DNA of 64,000 bases, taken from NCBI GenBank assembly GCA_964466055.1, contig CAYXLW010000006.1, positions 1 through 64,000 of the forward strand, given 5' to 3'. The translations under genes were made by a program, and so were the position numbers. The DNA is from CAYXLW01 sp964466055. Its GTDB lineage: Bacteria > Patescibacteriota > Gracilibacteria > GCA-2401425. Positions 9,417-18,085 of this stretch are shown in pieces. The notes below the pieces were generated by a model. That model saw only the letters and a list, made by a program, of their open reading frames with translations, did no database searches and was not told the DNA's origin. Position 1 is the first letter of the stretch, and each line of letters starts with the position of its first letter.

Positions 9417-9686
9417 TTACTTTTTCTGAGCAGTTTTCATTACTTTTAAAAGTTCTTCTATCATTTCTTCTTGCTTACTTTCATTACTAGATTTCATTGC
9501 AGATTTAAAACAATGATGTAAGTGTCCTTCTAATAAACTTTCGTTTGCTGATTTTAAAAGTCCGATTACTGCAAGATTTTGTTGGATAATATCTATACAG
9601 TATTTTCCTTTTTCCATCATATCTTGTACTATTTTTAGTAGTGACCCTGCCTTTTTTAGGGCAGTTAATGCTTTTTGTTCTTTCAT
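9417..9686 (-). CDS. csoR: Copper-sensing repressor, CsoR family
   Basis: The 89-residue all-helical protein belongs to the CsoR/FrmR (DUF156) family. Its Cys30, His55 and Cys59 have the same spacing as the Cu(I) ligands Cys-x24-His-x3-Cys of characterised CsoR proteins, which supports copper rather than formaldehyde or nickel sensing. It is first in the copper operon and has a perfect palindrome 14 bp before its start. Expected behaviour for the family: it binds DNA without Cu(I) and is released when copper binds. Confidence 0.92.
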   Translation of the reverse strand: MKEQKALTALKKAGSLLKIVQDMMEKGKYCIDIIQQNLAVIGLLKSANESLLEGHLHHCFKSAMKSSNESKQEEMIEELLKVMKTAQKK

Positions 9687-9699
9687 ATTAAAAAATTAA

Positions 9700-9725
9700 A
9701 TACCATATACCTAGGTATATGGTAT
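9700..9725 (-). promoter_or_regulatory. 26-bp perfect palindrome, likely CsoR operator
   Basis: ATACCATATACCT and its exact reverse complement meet at the centre (CCTAGG), giving 26 bp with full dyad symmetry. ATACC/GGTAT ends are typical of CsoR-family operators. It lies between the csoR start at 9686 and a minus-strand TTGCAT element near 9740, where bound repressor would cover the -10 region and start site. Confidence 0.8.
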
Positions 9726-9900
9726 AGGGAAAAATATGAAATGCAATGTTTTTTTATTATAGCTCAGGATTCTTTTTTTAATTAATTTTTTTATAGAGAC
9801 TTCTAATCTAGGATATATAAATCATTTTCTATGCAAATTTGTTAATAGTTAAAATTACCAACAAATAATCCTCTTGATTTCTTTTAAAAAAGGAATACTC

Positions 9901-9923
9901 TTATTGAGAATTATTTTCAATAA
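9901..9923 (+). promoter_or_regulatory. Fur/PerR-type operator next to the regulator start
   Basis: TTATTGAGAAT-T-ATTTTCAATAA is an almost perfect 11-1-11 dyad with one mismatched pair. Its core, TGAGAAT-T-ATTTTCA, follows the 7-1-7 Fur box TGATAAT-N-ATTATCA with one change in each half. It ends 3 bp before the ATG of the Fur-family gene, so autoregulation is likely. Confidence 0.75.
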
Positions 9924-9926
9924 AGA

Positions 9927-10346
9927 ATGATATTAAAAGATAAAAATTACCGAATAACAAACCAAAGAAAAATAATTTTAGAAGAGCTAAAGAAGGTATA
10001 CAGCCATCCAACAGCTTCTGAAATATACGAAATGATTAAAAAGAAATACCCAAAAATTGGACTCGCAACAGTTTACCGAAGCTTAGATTTTTTAGAAAAA
10101 AGAAACCTAATTCTTAAACTAAAATCAAAAGAAAAAGAAGCTCGATACGATGGAAATCCTATAAAACATTGCCATCTTATTTGTGAAAAATGCAAAGAAA
10201 TTATAGATCTGTTTGATGTGGAAAACATAATTATAAAATCTAAAAAATTACAAAGCCTAGACTTTGATATACGGTCTGAGTTCATGGAAATACATGGTGT
10301 TTGCAAAAAATGCCAAGTTAACAATAAAAAAAATATTAATTCTTAA
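9927..10346 (+). CDS. Fur-family metalloregulator, probably PerR-like
   Basis: The 139-residue product has a winged-helix DNA-binding half (RITNQRKIILEEL, then the recognition part LATVYRSLDFLEKRNL). The dimerisation half has two CxxC pairs for structural zinc (CEKC and CKKC) and metal-site histidines (HCHLIC). The next genes encode a peroxiredoxin and a superoxide dismutase, pointing to a peroxide-responsive PerR role more than iron uptake. The deciding residues (PerR oxidisable histidine and aspartate) cannot be settled by eye, so Fur remains possible. A Fur-box dyad sits directly before the start codon. Confidence 0.88.
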   Translation: MILKDKNYRITNQRKIILEELKKVYSHPTASEIYEMIKKKYPKIGLATVYRSLDFLEKRNLILKLKSKEKEARYDGNPIKHCHLICEKCKEIIDLFDVENIIIKSKKLQSLDFDIRSEFMEIHGVCKKCQVNNKKNINS

Positions 10347-10357
10347 TTAAAATTATT

Positions 10358-10921
10358 ATGGGAAATAAAGAAAATTGCTGTAGTGAAAGCGAGTGTTGCC
10401 CTATGTTACAAGTAGGACAACCAGCGCCAAACTTTTCTGTTGATGGCTATTGTAAAGGAGCAAAAAAGAAATATTCCTTAAGTGATTTTAAAGGAAAGTG
10501 GGTGGTATTATTTTTCTATCCGTTAGACTTCACATTTGTATGTCCAACAGAACTTGTTGAGCTAAGTAAAAGACATAAAGAGTTTGAGGATATGAATGCT
10601 CAGGTTTTAGGAATAAGTGTAGATAGTGTTTATTCACATGAAGCATGGCTAAAAGAAATGGGGGATTTTAATTACCCATTACTTAGCGATATGACAAAAA
10701 AAGTAAGCTGGGACTACAATGTTCTTTTAGAAGATCAAGGAATTAGTCTTCGTGGAGCGTTCATAATTTCTCCAGATGGAATTTTAAAATCTTATACAAT
10801 TAATGACTTAGCAGTTGGTCGAAATGTTGATGAACTATTAAGGTTAATTGGTGCATTTGAAACAGGCGAATTATGTCCTGTGGGCTGGAAAAAGGGAGCT
10901 AAGACATTAGGAATGGCATAA
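10358..10921 (+). CDS. Typical 2-Cys peroxiredoxin (AhpC/Prx1 type)
   Basis: The enzyme reduces hydrogen peroxide and organic peroxides. The 187-residue product has the peroxidatic cysteine in DFTFVCPTE (Cys62) and the resolving cysteine in GELCPVGW (Cys173), near the C-terminus as in Prx1/AhpC. An extra N-terminal stretch, ENCCSESECC, carries four cysteines not needed by the family and could bind metal. It lies 11 bp after the Fur/PerR gene, in an obvious operon. Confidence 0.93.
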   Translation: MGNKENCCSESECCPMLQVGQPAPNFSVDGYCKGAKKKYSLSDFKGKWVVLFFYPLDFTFVCPTELVELSKRHKEFEDMNAQVLGISVDSVYSHEAWLKEMGDFNYPLLSDMTKKVSWDYNVLLEDQGISLRGAFIISPDGILKSYTINDLAVGRNVDELLRLIGAFETGELCPVGWKKGAKTLGMA

Positions 10922-10944
10922 TTTAATACTTAAGCATTTTTATC

Positions 10945-11553
10945 ATGAAATTTATATTACCAAAACTACCTTATGCTTTTGATGCACTAGAACCATTTTC
11001 TGATGCTACGACAGTTGAGATTCATTATTCAAAACATCATCAAGCATATACAGATAAACTTAATACTGCATTTGAAGCAGGAGGATTTGAATATAAGGCA
11101 ATTGAGGATGTTCTGAAAAATATAGATCAATACAATACTGCTGTTAGAAATAACGGTGGAGGATATTTCAACCATATCTTCTTCTGGGAGTCTTTAGCTC
11201 CAAATCCAAATAAAGAAAAAAGATTGCCAAATGGAAAACTAGCAGATGCAATCACTTCAAAATTTGGATCGTTTGAAGCATTTCAAGAACAGTTTAGTCA
11301 AAAAGCATCTACTCATTTTGGAGCTGGCTGGGCATGGCTAGTAATAAATAAGGACGGAGAACTTGAAATAACAGATACACATAATCAAGACTGTCCATTA
11401 AGTTTAGGGCATATTCCTCTTTTAGGAATTGATGTTTGGGAACATGCATATTATCTAAAATTCCAAAACCGAAGACCCGAATGGATTAGCTCTTTTTTCA
11501 ATATAATTAATTGGGGAAAAGTAGCTGAAAGATTTGATATAGCCAAAAAATAA
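10945..11553 (+). CDS. Fe/Mn superoxide dismutase
   Basis: The 202-residue enzyme dismutates superoxide to peroxide, which the upstream peroxiredoxin can remove. Metal ligands of the family are visible: His27 in EIHYSKHH, His77 in NHIFFW, and Asp/His in GIDVWEHAYY. The sequence is full length with the usual N-terminal helical hairpin and C-terminal alpha/beta domain. Whether it uses Fe or Mn cannot be told with certainty. There is no signal peptide, so it is cytoplasmic. Confidence 0.93.
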   Translation: MKFILPKLPYAFDALEPFSDATTVEIHYSKHHQAYTDKLNTAFEAGGFEYKAIEDVLKNIDQYNTAVRNNGGGYFNHIFFWESLAPNPNKEKRLPNGKLADAITSKFGSFEAFQEQFSQKASTHFGAGWAWLVINKDGELEITDTHNQDCPLSLGHIPLLGIDVWEHAYYLKFQNRRPEWISSFFNIINWGKVAERFDIAKK

Positions 11554-11578
11554 TCCCAAAGAATTGGATAAGGTGCTC

Positions 11579-11612
11579 ATCACGGATGCGGACTTAGTCT
11601 CGCATCTGTGAT
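11579..11612. terminator. Strong hairpin between sod and nrdA
   Basis: A 12-bp stem, ATCACGGATGCG/CGCATCTGTGAT (one G-U pair), encloses a 10-nt loop. No T-run follows, so it may be a processing site, a weak terminator or a palindromic repeat. It overlaps the first codons of the longest possible nrdA frame, which argues for the later ATG at 11650. Confidence 0.55.
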
Positions 11613-11649
11613 TCCAAGACTTTATATAAATTATAAAAAAATCATAAAA

Positions 11650-14268
11650 ATGTTTATAAAACAAATTTTAAAACGGACAGGACAAATTGTAAAATTTGAT
11701 CCTAATCGAATTACAACCGCAATAAGTAAGGCTATTAAAGCTACTTCAAATCATGGAATTTCCATTCAAGATTTTGCAAATATTCTTACAGAAGAAATTA
11801 ATGATGAAATAGATAGAAAGTTTTTTAATTCTGAAAAAAATCCGTCAGTAGAAGATGTTCAAGACATTGTTGAACAAAAGCTTGTTGAATCTGGAAATTT
11901 TCTTGTGGCAAAATGTTATATTTTGTATCGAACCGAAAGAGCTGAAAAACGTACAGAAAAGCGCATAAAAGAATTAGAAAAACTTGATAAAAATTTATTA
12001 AAAGTAACAAAGCATAATGGTAAAAAGGAACTATTTAAAAAAGAAAAACTAGAAAATTTATGGGAAATTGTGGCGCAAGATTTTAATAAAAAATGCCCAT
12101 TCAAAGAAGTTTTTGAAGTTTTTAAAATAACCCTTATTGATGGAATAAGTACATTTCAAATTTTAAAAAATCTGCAAAAAGCAACAATAGATATGATCTC
12201 AATTAAAAATATCCATTGGCAAATTATTGCGGGACGTCTTTATGCCATAGAGCTTTATAAGCGTGCTATTCGTAATAGAAAAATGTCTTATGAAGAAATT
12301 TACACCCCAAAAACATGGAAAAATCACTTTGATAATTACATTAAAAAAAGACTGTACTCAGATCAGTTTTATAAAAATTATTCAGAAGATGATATCTTAG
12401 AAGCTGGAAAATGGATTGATAAATCTAGAGATTTTTCTTATGGATACTCTACATTTCTTTCATTTTATAAACGCTACTTATTAAATCCGAATGGAGTTAT
12501 ACATGAACTACCACAAGAAATGTATTTGGCAGTTGCACTTTTTTTAGCTATTCCTGAAAAAAAAGAAAATCGACTTAAAGTTGCAAGAGAAATATATGAA
12601 GCAACCAGCACTCAAAAATTATCTTTACCGACGCCTACTCTTTTAAACGCTAGAACAAATTTTCATCAACTATCTAGTTGTTTCAAATTAAATGTAAATG
12701 ATGATTTGAGATCAATTTATCACAATGTTGAAAACATGGCACAGATTTCAAAATATGGTGGTGGTGTAGGAGTTTATTTAGGACACATAAGATCAAGAGG
12801 TGCTGAAATTCGTAATATAGAAAGTGCATCTGGTGGAGTTATCCCATGGGTAAAAATTATTAATGATACTGCCTGTGCTGTAAATCAACTTGGAGCTAGA
12901 ATGGGAGCAATATCTCCTACTCTAGATATTTGGCATAGAGATATTCATGATTTTTTAAATTTACAAACAGAATCTGGAGACATTAGATCAAAAGCATTTG
13001 ATGTTTTTCCTGCCGTTTCAATTCCGGATATTTTTATGAAACGAGTTGAAGAAAATTGCAAATGGACACTTTTTGATCCATACGAAATTACAAAAATAAC
13101 TGGGAAGAAATTGGAGAACTACTTTGGGGAAGAATTTGAAAAATTTTATGAAGAATGTGAAAAAAATGAAAAACTAAAACTAAAAGAAAAAGTTAAAGCT
13201 AAAGATTTAATGAAAGAATTTCTTAAAACGGCAGTAGAAACCGGAATGCCTTATGGGTTTTTTAGAGATACTGTTAATGAAGTAAATCCGAATAAACATG
13301 CAGGGAATATTTATTCAACACAACTTTGTACTGAAATTTGTCAAAACACCAGTGAAGCAAAGTTTTTAGAAGAAACATATGAAGATGGTGAAATTAAGAT
13401 TAAATATATTCCTGGAGAAAGCGTTGTTTGTAATCTTGCTTCTATAAATATTGCAAAGGTAAACACCGATGAAGAAATAAAAAAAATTATACCTATAGCA
13501 ATGCGTGTTTTGGATAATGTTATTACATTAAATTTTTATCCCATTAAAGAGTCTGAATTAACAGCTAAAAAATATAGATCTGTAGGATTAGGGTTTATGG
13601 GACTTGCTGAATATTTGGCTTGCAATGGATTTGCATATCATAAAAAAGAGTCTCGCGAACATGTTGATGAATTGTTTGAAAAATATGCATTTGAAACACT
13701 TCAAAGTTCAATGTCTTTATCTAAAGAAAGAGGTGAGTATGAATTATTTAAAGGAAGTGAATGGTCTAAAGGAAAATTATTTGGACGAAATAAAGAATGG
13801 TTTAAGAAGCATTCAAAAACTAAAAAAGATTGGAGTGGATTAATTGAAAAAATAAAAATAACAGGGCTACGTTTTGCATATCATCTCGCACCTGCTCCAA
13901 ACACTTCGACTTCTGGAGTAGTAGGAACAACTGCAGGGTTATTGCCGATTTATAAAAAGTTTTTCGTAGAAACAAATGCCTTAGCTCCAACTGTTACAGT
14001 GGCACCAAATTTGAATGAGAAAAATTTTTGGTTATATAAAGAATATCAAAATATGGATATGAATGATGTGATTGATATGATAGCAACTATTTATAAATGG
14101 GTAGATCAATCTATTTCATTTGAATGGATGATTAATCCATCTAAAATATCTCCAGCAGACCTTTTTGGATATTATATGAAAGCATGGAAACTGAAGATAA
14201 AAACCACTTATTATGTAAGAAGTATGAGTGGTGATGCTTATGAAGCATGTGCTAGTTGCTCAGGATAA
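11650..14268 (+). CDS. nrdA: Class I ribonucleotide reductase, large subunit
   Basis: The protein reduces ribonucleotides to deoxyribonucleotides using the radical supplied by NrdB. The product is 872 residues from ATG 11650; the frame is open to 11608, but a hairpin there makes the later start more likely. It begins with an ATP-cone (KRTGQIVKFDPNRITTAI). Substrate-site and radical motifs follow: QLSSCFKL with an active-site cysteine, KYGGGVGVYLGHIRSRG, VVCNLASIN, and PAPNTSTSGVVGTT near the C-terminal third. It ends YEACASCSG, a CxxC for reduction by thioredoxin-like partners. A region of extra charged residues at about 490-520 (CEKNEKLKLKEKVKAKD) looks like a lineage insertion. nrdB follows 66 bp later. 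Confidence 0.93.
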   Translation: MFIKQILKRTGQIVKFDPNRITTAISKAIKATSNHGISIQDFANILTEEINDEIDRKFFNSEKNPSVEDVQDIVEQKLVESGNFLVAKCYILYRTERAEKRTEKRIKELEKLDKNLLKVTKHNGKKELFKKEKLENLWEIVAQDFNKKCPFKEVFEVFKITLIDGISTFQILKNLQKATIDMISIKNIHWQIIAGRLYAIELYKRAIRNRKMSYEEIYTPKTWKNHFDNYIKKRLYSDQFYKNYSEDDILEAGKWIDKSRDFSYGYSTFLSFYKRYLLNPNGVIHELPQEMYLAVALFLAIPEKKENRLKVAREIYEATSTQKLSLPTPTLLNARTNFHQLSSCFKLNVNDDLRSIYHNVENMAQISKYGGGVGVYLGHIRSRGAEIRNIESASGGVIPWVKIINDTACAVNQLGARMGAISPTLDIWHRDIHDFLNLQTESGDIRSKAFDVFPAVSIPDIFMKRVEENCKWTLFDPYEITKITGKKLENYFGEEFEKFYEECEKNEKLKLKEKVKAKDLMKEFLKTAVETGMPYGFFRDTVNEVNPNKHAGNIYSTQLCTEICQNTSEAKFLEETYEDGEIKIKYIPGESVVCNLASINIAKVNTDEEIKKIIPIAMRVLDNVITLNFYPIKESELTAKKYRSVGLGFMGLAEYLACNGFAYHKKESREHVDELFEKYAFETLQSSMSLSKERGEYELFKGSEWSKGKLFGRNKEWFKKHSKTKKDWSGLIEKIKITGLRFAYHLAPAPNTSTSGVVGTTAGLLPIYKKFFVETNALAPTVTVAPNLNEKNFWLYKEYQNMDMNDVIDMIATIYKWVDQSISFEWMINPSKISPADLFGYYMKAWKLKIKTTYYVRSMSGDAYEACASCSG

Positions 14269-14334
14269 TTAAACTGTCCATCTCCTTATTGGGAATATAT
14301 CGATATATAAATAATAATTTTAAATAAATAATTC

Positions 14335-15363
14335 ATGCAAAAAAATAAAATTTTTAATGCACATGGTGATGATACCATTGAAAATAGAACAATTATAAAA
14401 GGAAATGTAACAGGGTTATTCAATCTTAATGCCGTAAAATATCATTGGGCAAAACAGATGTATCAAATAATGGTCGGTAATTTCTGGGTTCCAGAAAAAA
14501 TAGGCGGACTAAATGATGATGCAGTTATGTATAAAAATCTCACGGCTAATGAGCAAAGAGCCTATAAAGGAATGATCTCATTCCTTACATTCCTTGACAG
14601 TCTTCAGACAGTAAACATCCCTAATTTTTCTGAATATATTACTTCTCCTGAAGTTAATTTGTTACTATCAATTCAGTCATTTCAAGAAGCAATTCATTCT
14701 CAAAGTTACACAACAATACTCGAAACAGTTGTAGATGCAAAAGAACGAGAATCAATTTACTATTTTTGGAGAGATGATGAAATTTTATTAAAGCGTAATA
14801 ACTATATTGGAGAAATTTATCAAAAGTTTATAGATGAACCAAATGATGCTAATTTTTTCTGTGCACTTGTTGGAAATTTTCTTTTAGAAGGGCTATATTT
14901 TTATAATGGATTTGCATTTTTTGACACGTTGGTTTACAGCTCAAAAATGACAGCTACAGGAAGAATGATTAATTATATTCGTCGAGATGAACTTACTCAT
15001 GTAGTACTTTTTGCTAATATTATTAAAGAGATAAAAAGGGAATTCCCAAAAATGTTTGATGAAAAAATTATCAGAGAAATGTTTGAAAAAGCTGTAGAGC
15101 AAGAAATCTCATGGATTCATCATATAATAGGAAATGGTATTGCAGGAATATCAAGACAGTCAACAGAGGAGTATACAAAATACTTAGCAAATGAGCGTTT
15201 AGAAATGTTAAAACTAGACCCTCTGTACCCTGAAATAACAAAAAGCCCATATAAACATCTTGAACTTATGGCAGATAATAATTCTGAAAAAACAAACTTT
15301 TTTGAATCTACTGTTACAAACTATACGCAATCAACTTCTTTAAAAGGAAGCTGGGATTTTTAA
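14335..15363 (+). CDS. nrdB: Class Ia ribonucleotide reductase, small subunit
   Basis: The 342-residue four-helix protein houses the di-iron/tyrosyl radical cofactor. Ligands and radical residue are all present: Asp in TFLDSLQ, Glu and His in EAIHSQSYTTI (whose Tyr is the radical site), Glu in LLEGLYFYNGFAFF, and Glu/His in RRDELTHVVLF. The tyrosine places it with ordinary class Ia rather than the Tyr-less Ic type. It is downstream of nrdA and 9 bp before the glycosylase gene. Confidence 0.94.
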   Translation: MQKNKIFNAHGDDTIENRTIIKGNVTGLFNLNAVKYHWAKQMYQIMVGNFWVPEKIGGLNDDAVMYKNLTANEQRAYKGMISFLTFLDSLQTVNIPNFSEYITSPEVNLLLSIQSFQEAIHSQSYTTILETVVDAKERESIYYFWRDDEILLKRNNYIGEIYQKFIDEPNDANFFCALVGNFLLEGLYFYNGFAFFDTLVYSSKMTATGRMINYIRRDELTHVVLFANIIKEIKREFPKMFDEKIIREMFEKAVEQEISWIHHIIGNGIAGISRQSTEEYTKYLANERLEMLKLDPLYPEITKSPYKHLELMADNNSEKTNFFESTVTNYTQSTSLKGSWDF

Positions 15364-15372
15364 AAAAATAAC

Positions 15373-15999
15373 ATGAAAGCTTTAATAAAATTAGTTTCAG
15401 ACTTAAAAGAAAGTGATATTAAAAATATTATTAATGAGAGGATTAATGAATTTATTGAAATAGGAAAAAAGGATAATAAAATTTTATTTAAAGAATTATG
15501 TTTCTGTTTAATGACTGCTAATTTTAATGCAGAAAGAGCAATAAAAATTCAAAAAGAAATTGGTGATGGACTTATAAATTTATCAGAAATTAATTTAGCA
15601 AAAAAACTTCAAGAGCTAGGACACAGATTTCCAAATAAACGTGCTGAATTTATTGTTAAGGCTAGACAGCACAAAAATGATCTCAGAGAGATTTTAAATT
15701 CTAAGAATGAAAGATATGAATTACGTAATTGGATAGCTGATAATATAAAAGGATTAGGGCTTAAAGAATCCAGCCATTTTTTAAGAAATATTGGATATAT
15801 GGATTATGCAATAATTGATTTCCATATTATTGATCTTTTAGTTGAGTATAATCTTATTGAAAAACCTAAAAATATTAGTAAAAAAATCTATTTTGAAATT
15901 GAAAAAGTTTTAGAAAAATTAGGAAAGAGGTTAAGTCTTAATTTATCTGAATTAGATTTATATTTATGGTATTTAGAAACTGGGAAAATATTAAAATAA
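15373..15999 (+). CDS. 8-oxoguanine DNA glycosylase/AP lyase, Ogg2 type
   Basis: The 208-residue HhH-GPD protein matches the Ogg2/archaeal N-glycosylase-DNA lyase family. The hairpin-helix-hairpin IKGLGLKESSHFLRNIG contains the catalytic lysine and is followed by the essential aspartate in YAIIDFHIIDLL. It removes 8-oxoguanine and nicks the strand. Its place directly after nrdAB and downstream of peroxiredoxin and superoxide dismutase makes a coherent oxidative-damage cluster. Confidence 0.87.
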   Translation: MKALIKLVSDLKESDIKNIINERINEFIEIGKKDNKILFKELCFCLMTANFNAERAIKIQKEIGDGLINLSEINLAKKLQELGHRFPNKRAEFIVKARQHKNDLREILNSKNERYELRNWIADNIKGLGLKESSHFLRNIGYMDYAIIDFHIIDLLVEYNLIEKPKNISKKIYFEIEKVLEKLGKRLSLNLSELDLYLWYLETGKILK

Positions 16000-16122
16000 A
16001 AATTTAAAATTAAATTATCACTAAAAAGATACTGATCTATAAAAACTAAAATAATCCGTATATTCTCTATAACAGATTATGTGAAATATTTTTTTGTTTT
16101 TAAGTTTTATATAAAATTTTCT

Positions 16123-16737
16123 ATGAAATACATTGATTTAACACATACGTTTAAAAAAGAAATGCCAGTATATCCTGGTGATTCAAAGCCAAAATTAGAA
16201 CAAATAGCATTTCTTAATAAGGATAGTTATAATAATTTTCAAATAAAAACTAGTATGCACATTGGTACTCATATAGATGCTCCATTGCATATGGTTAAAA
16301 ACGGAAAACAAATTTCAGATATTTTGCCTGAACAATTTTTTGGAAAAGGGCATATTATAGATGCTCGTAATAGAATAATTGATGAGAATCTTTTAAAGGG
16401 GATGCAAATTTTAAAGGGAGATATTGTTTTTATAATGACTGGATTATATAAAAAATTCGGCACCACAGAATATTATGAATCTTACCCTGAAGTTAGCAAT
16501 TCTTTTGCTTTAAAAATGATTGAGCTAGGTGTCAGTATTCTTGGGATGGATACTCCGAGTCCAGATAGGCCTCCATTTCTTATTCATAAATTATTATTAG
16601 AAAAAGATGTTTTAATAATTGAAAATCTAACAAATTTAGAACTGCTTCTTGAGCATAAACAGTTTGATGTAATTGCATTGCCAATAAAGCTAAACACGGA
16701 GGCTTCTCCAGTTAGGGTAATTGCCAAAATAAACTAA
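16123..16737 (+). CDS. Cyclase/kynurenine formamidase-like metal hydrolase
   Basis: The product (204 residues from ATG 16123) has the family motif HIGTHIDAPLHM (HxGTHxDAPxH), which binds the metal, and a start typical of the family (YIDLTHTFKKEMPVYPGD). The reading frame is open from GTG 16081, but the extra 14 residues are hydrophobic and unlike the family. Characterised relatives hydrolyse N-formylkynurenine or cyclise polyketides. No tryptophan catabolism genes are nearby, so the substrate is unknown. Confidence 0.85.
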   Translation: MKYIDLTHTFKKEMPVYPGDSKPKLEQIAFLNKDSYNNFQIKTSMHIGTHIDAPLHMVKNGKQISDILPEQFFGKGHIIDARNRIIDENLLKGMQILKGDIVFIMTGLYKKFGTTEYYESYPEVSNSFALKMIELGVSILGMDTPSPDRPPFLIHKLLLEKDVLIIENLTNLELLLEHKQFDVIALPIKLNTEASPVRVIAKIN

Positions 16738-16970
16738 AATTTAAAAAATTTATTTTAACAAGATTTATATTTATGATATTGGGGAACAGGGAAAAGCTTG
16801 AAATAAGAATATCTTTATTCCTCAATTTCTTTTAGTTTTATTGTGAATTACAAATCCATATTGCACATTAGATTTCGGATTTCATAATTCAGATAGATTT
16901 CCAGCAAGATACCTCCATTTAAATAATAGTAGAACATTTTATGTTGCTAGGGATTAAATTTAAAACCTCG

Positions 16971-16994
16971 GTTCTTTTTGTTATGGAAAAGAAC
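16971..16994. terminator. Possible terminator between convergent genes
   Basis: GTTCTTTT and AAAAGAAC can pair across a short loop in the 268-bp gap between the convergent genes ending at 16737 and 17006. Flanking sequence is T- and A-rich but without a clean tract. Nothing else is visible in the gap apart from a weak AT dyad near 16805. Confidence 0.35.
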
Positions 16995-17005
16995 GATTCT
17001 TATTT

Positions 17006-17944
17006 TTAAATATCAAATCCAATTAAAAGAGTAGCATCATTTTTTTCAATGTTGATCCTAACCGATAATTCTTCATGAATTTTTTTACTAGGAGAACATG
17101 AAACTACATTGTCTTCTTTAATTTCAGGGAATGGGACTGCTGGGAAAATATGTCTTTCACCTCGGCTAATGACTATTGTATTAGCAGGGGGTCTCAGCTT
17201 TTCATCATGAGTGCAAACTAAAACAACATCTCTTCTTAAGACTTCAAAAGCACCACTATTTCTTTCTTCTTCGTTTTTCCAAATATAATCAATATCATTT
17301 TGATTAAGAACATTTATATCTTTAATTCCCTTAATTGAATGCAATGTTTTTATTGCAAGATCAATTTTTTCTTCTTTTTTATTACTGCCCTCAATTTTTT
17401 GTCCTGCATTAAAACCCTTGTAAGGTGATGCAATCGGTCTTTTTTCTTCTGGTAAAATAAGAAGATAATTAATATATTCCTTAATTTTATCTGGAGAACA
17501 GATATCATTTACTGTAATTCCATTGCTGTTATGTAAATCTTCTATTCCTGCTGAACGAGCCATAAAATTTCCATACTTTAAAAGACCAGCTATTGTACTT
17601 GGATATGTAAAAGCAGTGTCTCGTATCTGCGAAAAATATAAATCCATAGCATAATGACCAAACATTTTATGGTGAACATGTAAGCACAATTTTTTGTCAG
17701 TAATAATTAGTCCTGACCTAGACCATCTTTGCCAAAGGTTAAATAAATAAAATAAAAATATAAAAATTAAGATAAAAATAAGAATTAAATTAGTTGAAAT
17801 ACTAATAAACTCTAAAAATTTTAATCCATAAAATGCTAAGGAGAGCAAAAATAGCCCCAAAAATTGCAAATAAGCCTTTTTGAAGATAACAATCCAATGG
17901 AAAGGAGCTCTTCCTAGGGTAACTTCAGGACTATGCATTAACAT
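17006..17944 (-). CDS. Membrane protein with bacterial PH (DUF304-like) domain
   Basis: The 312-residue product starts with HSPEVTLGRAPFHWIVIFKK, then two transmembrane helices (about residues 25-45 and 50-70), then a PH-like domain (SGLIITDKKLCLHVHHKMFGHYAMDLYFSQI in pieces), as in the YdbT/YdbS group. The C-terminal half is a soluble, mostly charged region without a recognised domain. The function of this family is unclear. It is a monocistronic minus-strand gene between two plus-strand genes. Confidence 0.7.
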   Translation of the reverse strand: MLMHSPEVTLGRAPFHWIVIFKKAYLQFLGLFLLSLAFYGLKFLEFISISTNLILIFILIFIFLFYLFNLWQRWSRSGLIITDKKLCLHVHHKMFGHYAMDLYFSQIRDTAFTYPSTIAGLLKYGNFMARSAGIEDLHNSNGITVNDICSPDKIKEYINYLLILPEEKRPIASPYKGFNAGQKIEGSNKKEEKIDLAIKTLHSIKGIKDINVLNQNDIDYIWKNEEERNSGAFEVLRRDVVLVCTHDEKLRPPANTIVISRGERHIFPAVPFPEIKEDNVVSCSPSKKIHEELSVRINIEKNDATLLIGFDI

Positions 17945-18085
17945 AAATTTAAAACGAATTAATTTTATTTAAATAAGTTATCAATTACAAGTTAGCTTAA
18001 AAAAATAGTTTCACTTTATTATTTTAAGAAAGATAAATTAATTAAATGCGTTTATTTCAATTTCAACTTGCCCGTTGAATAAAAA

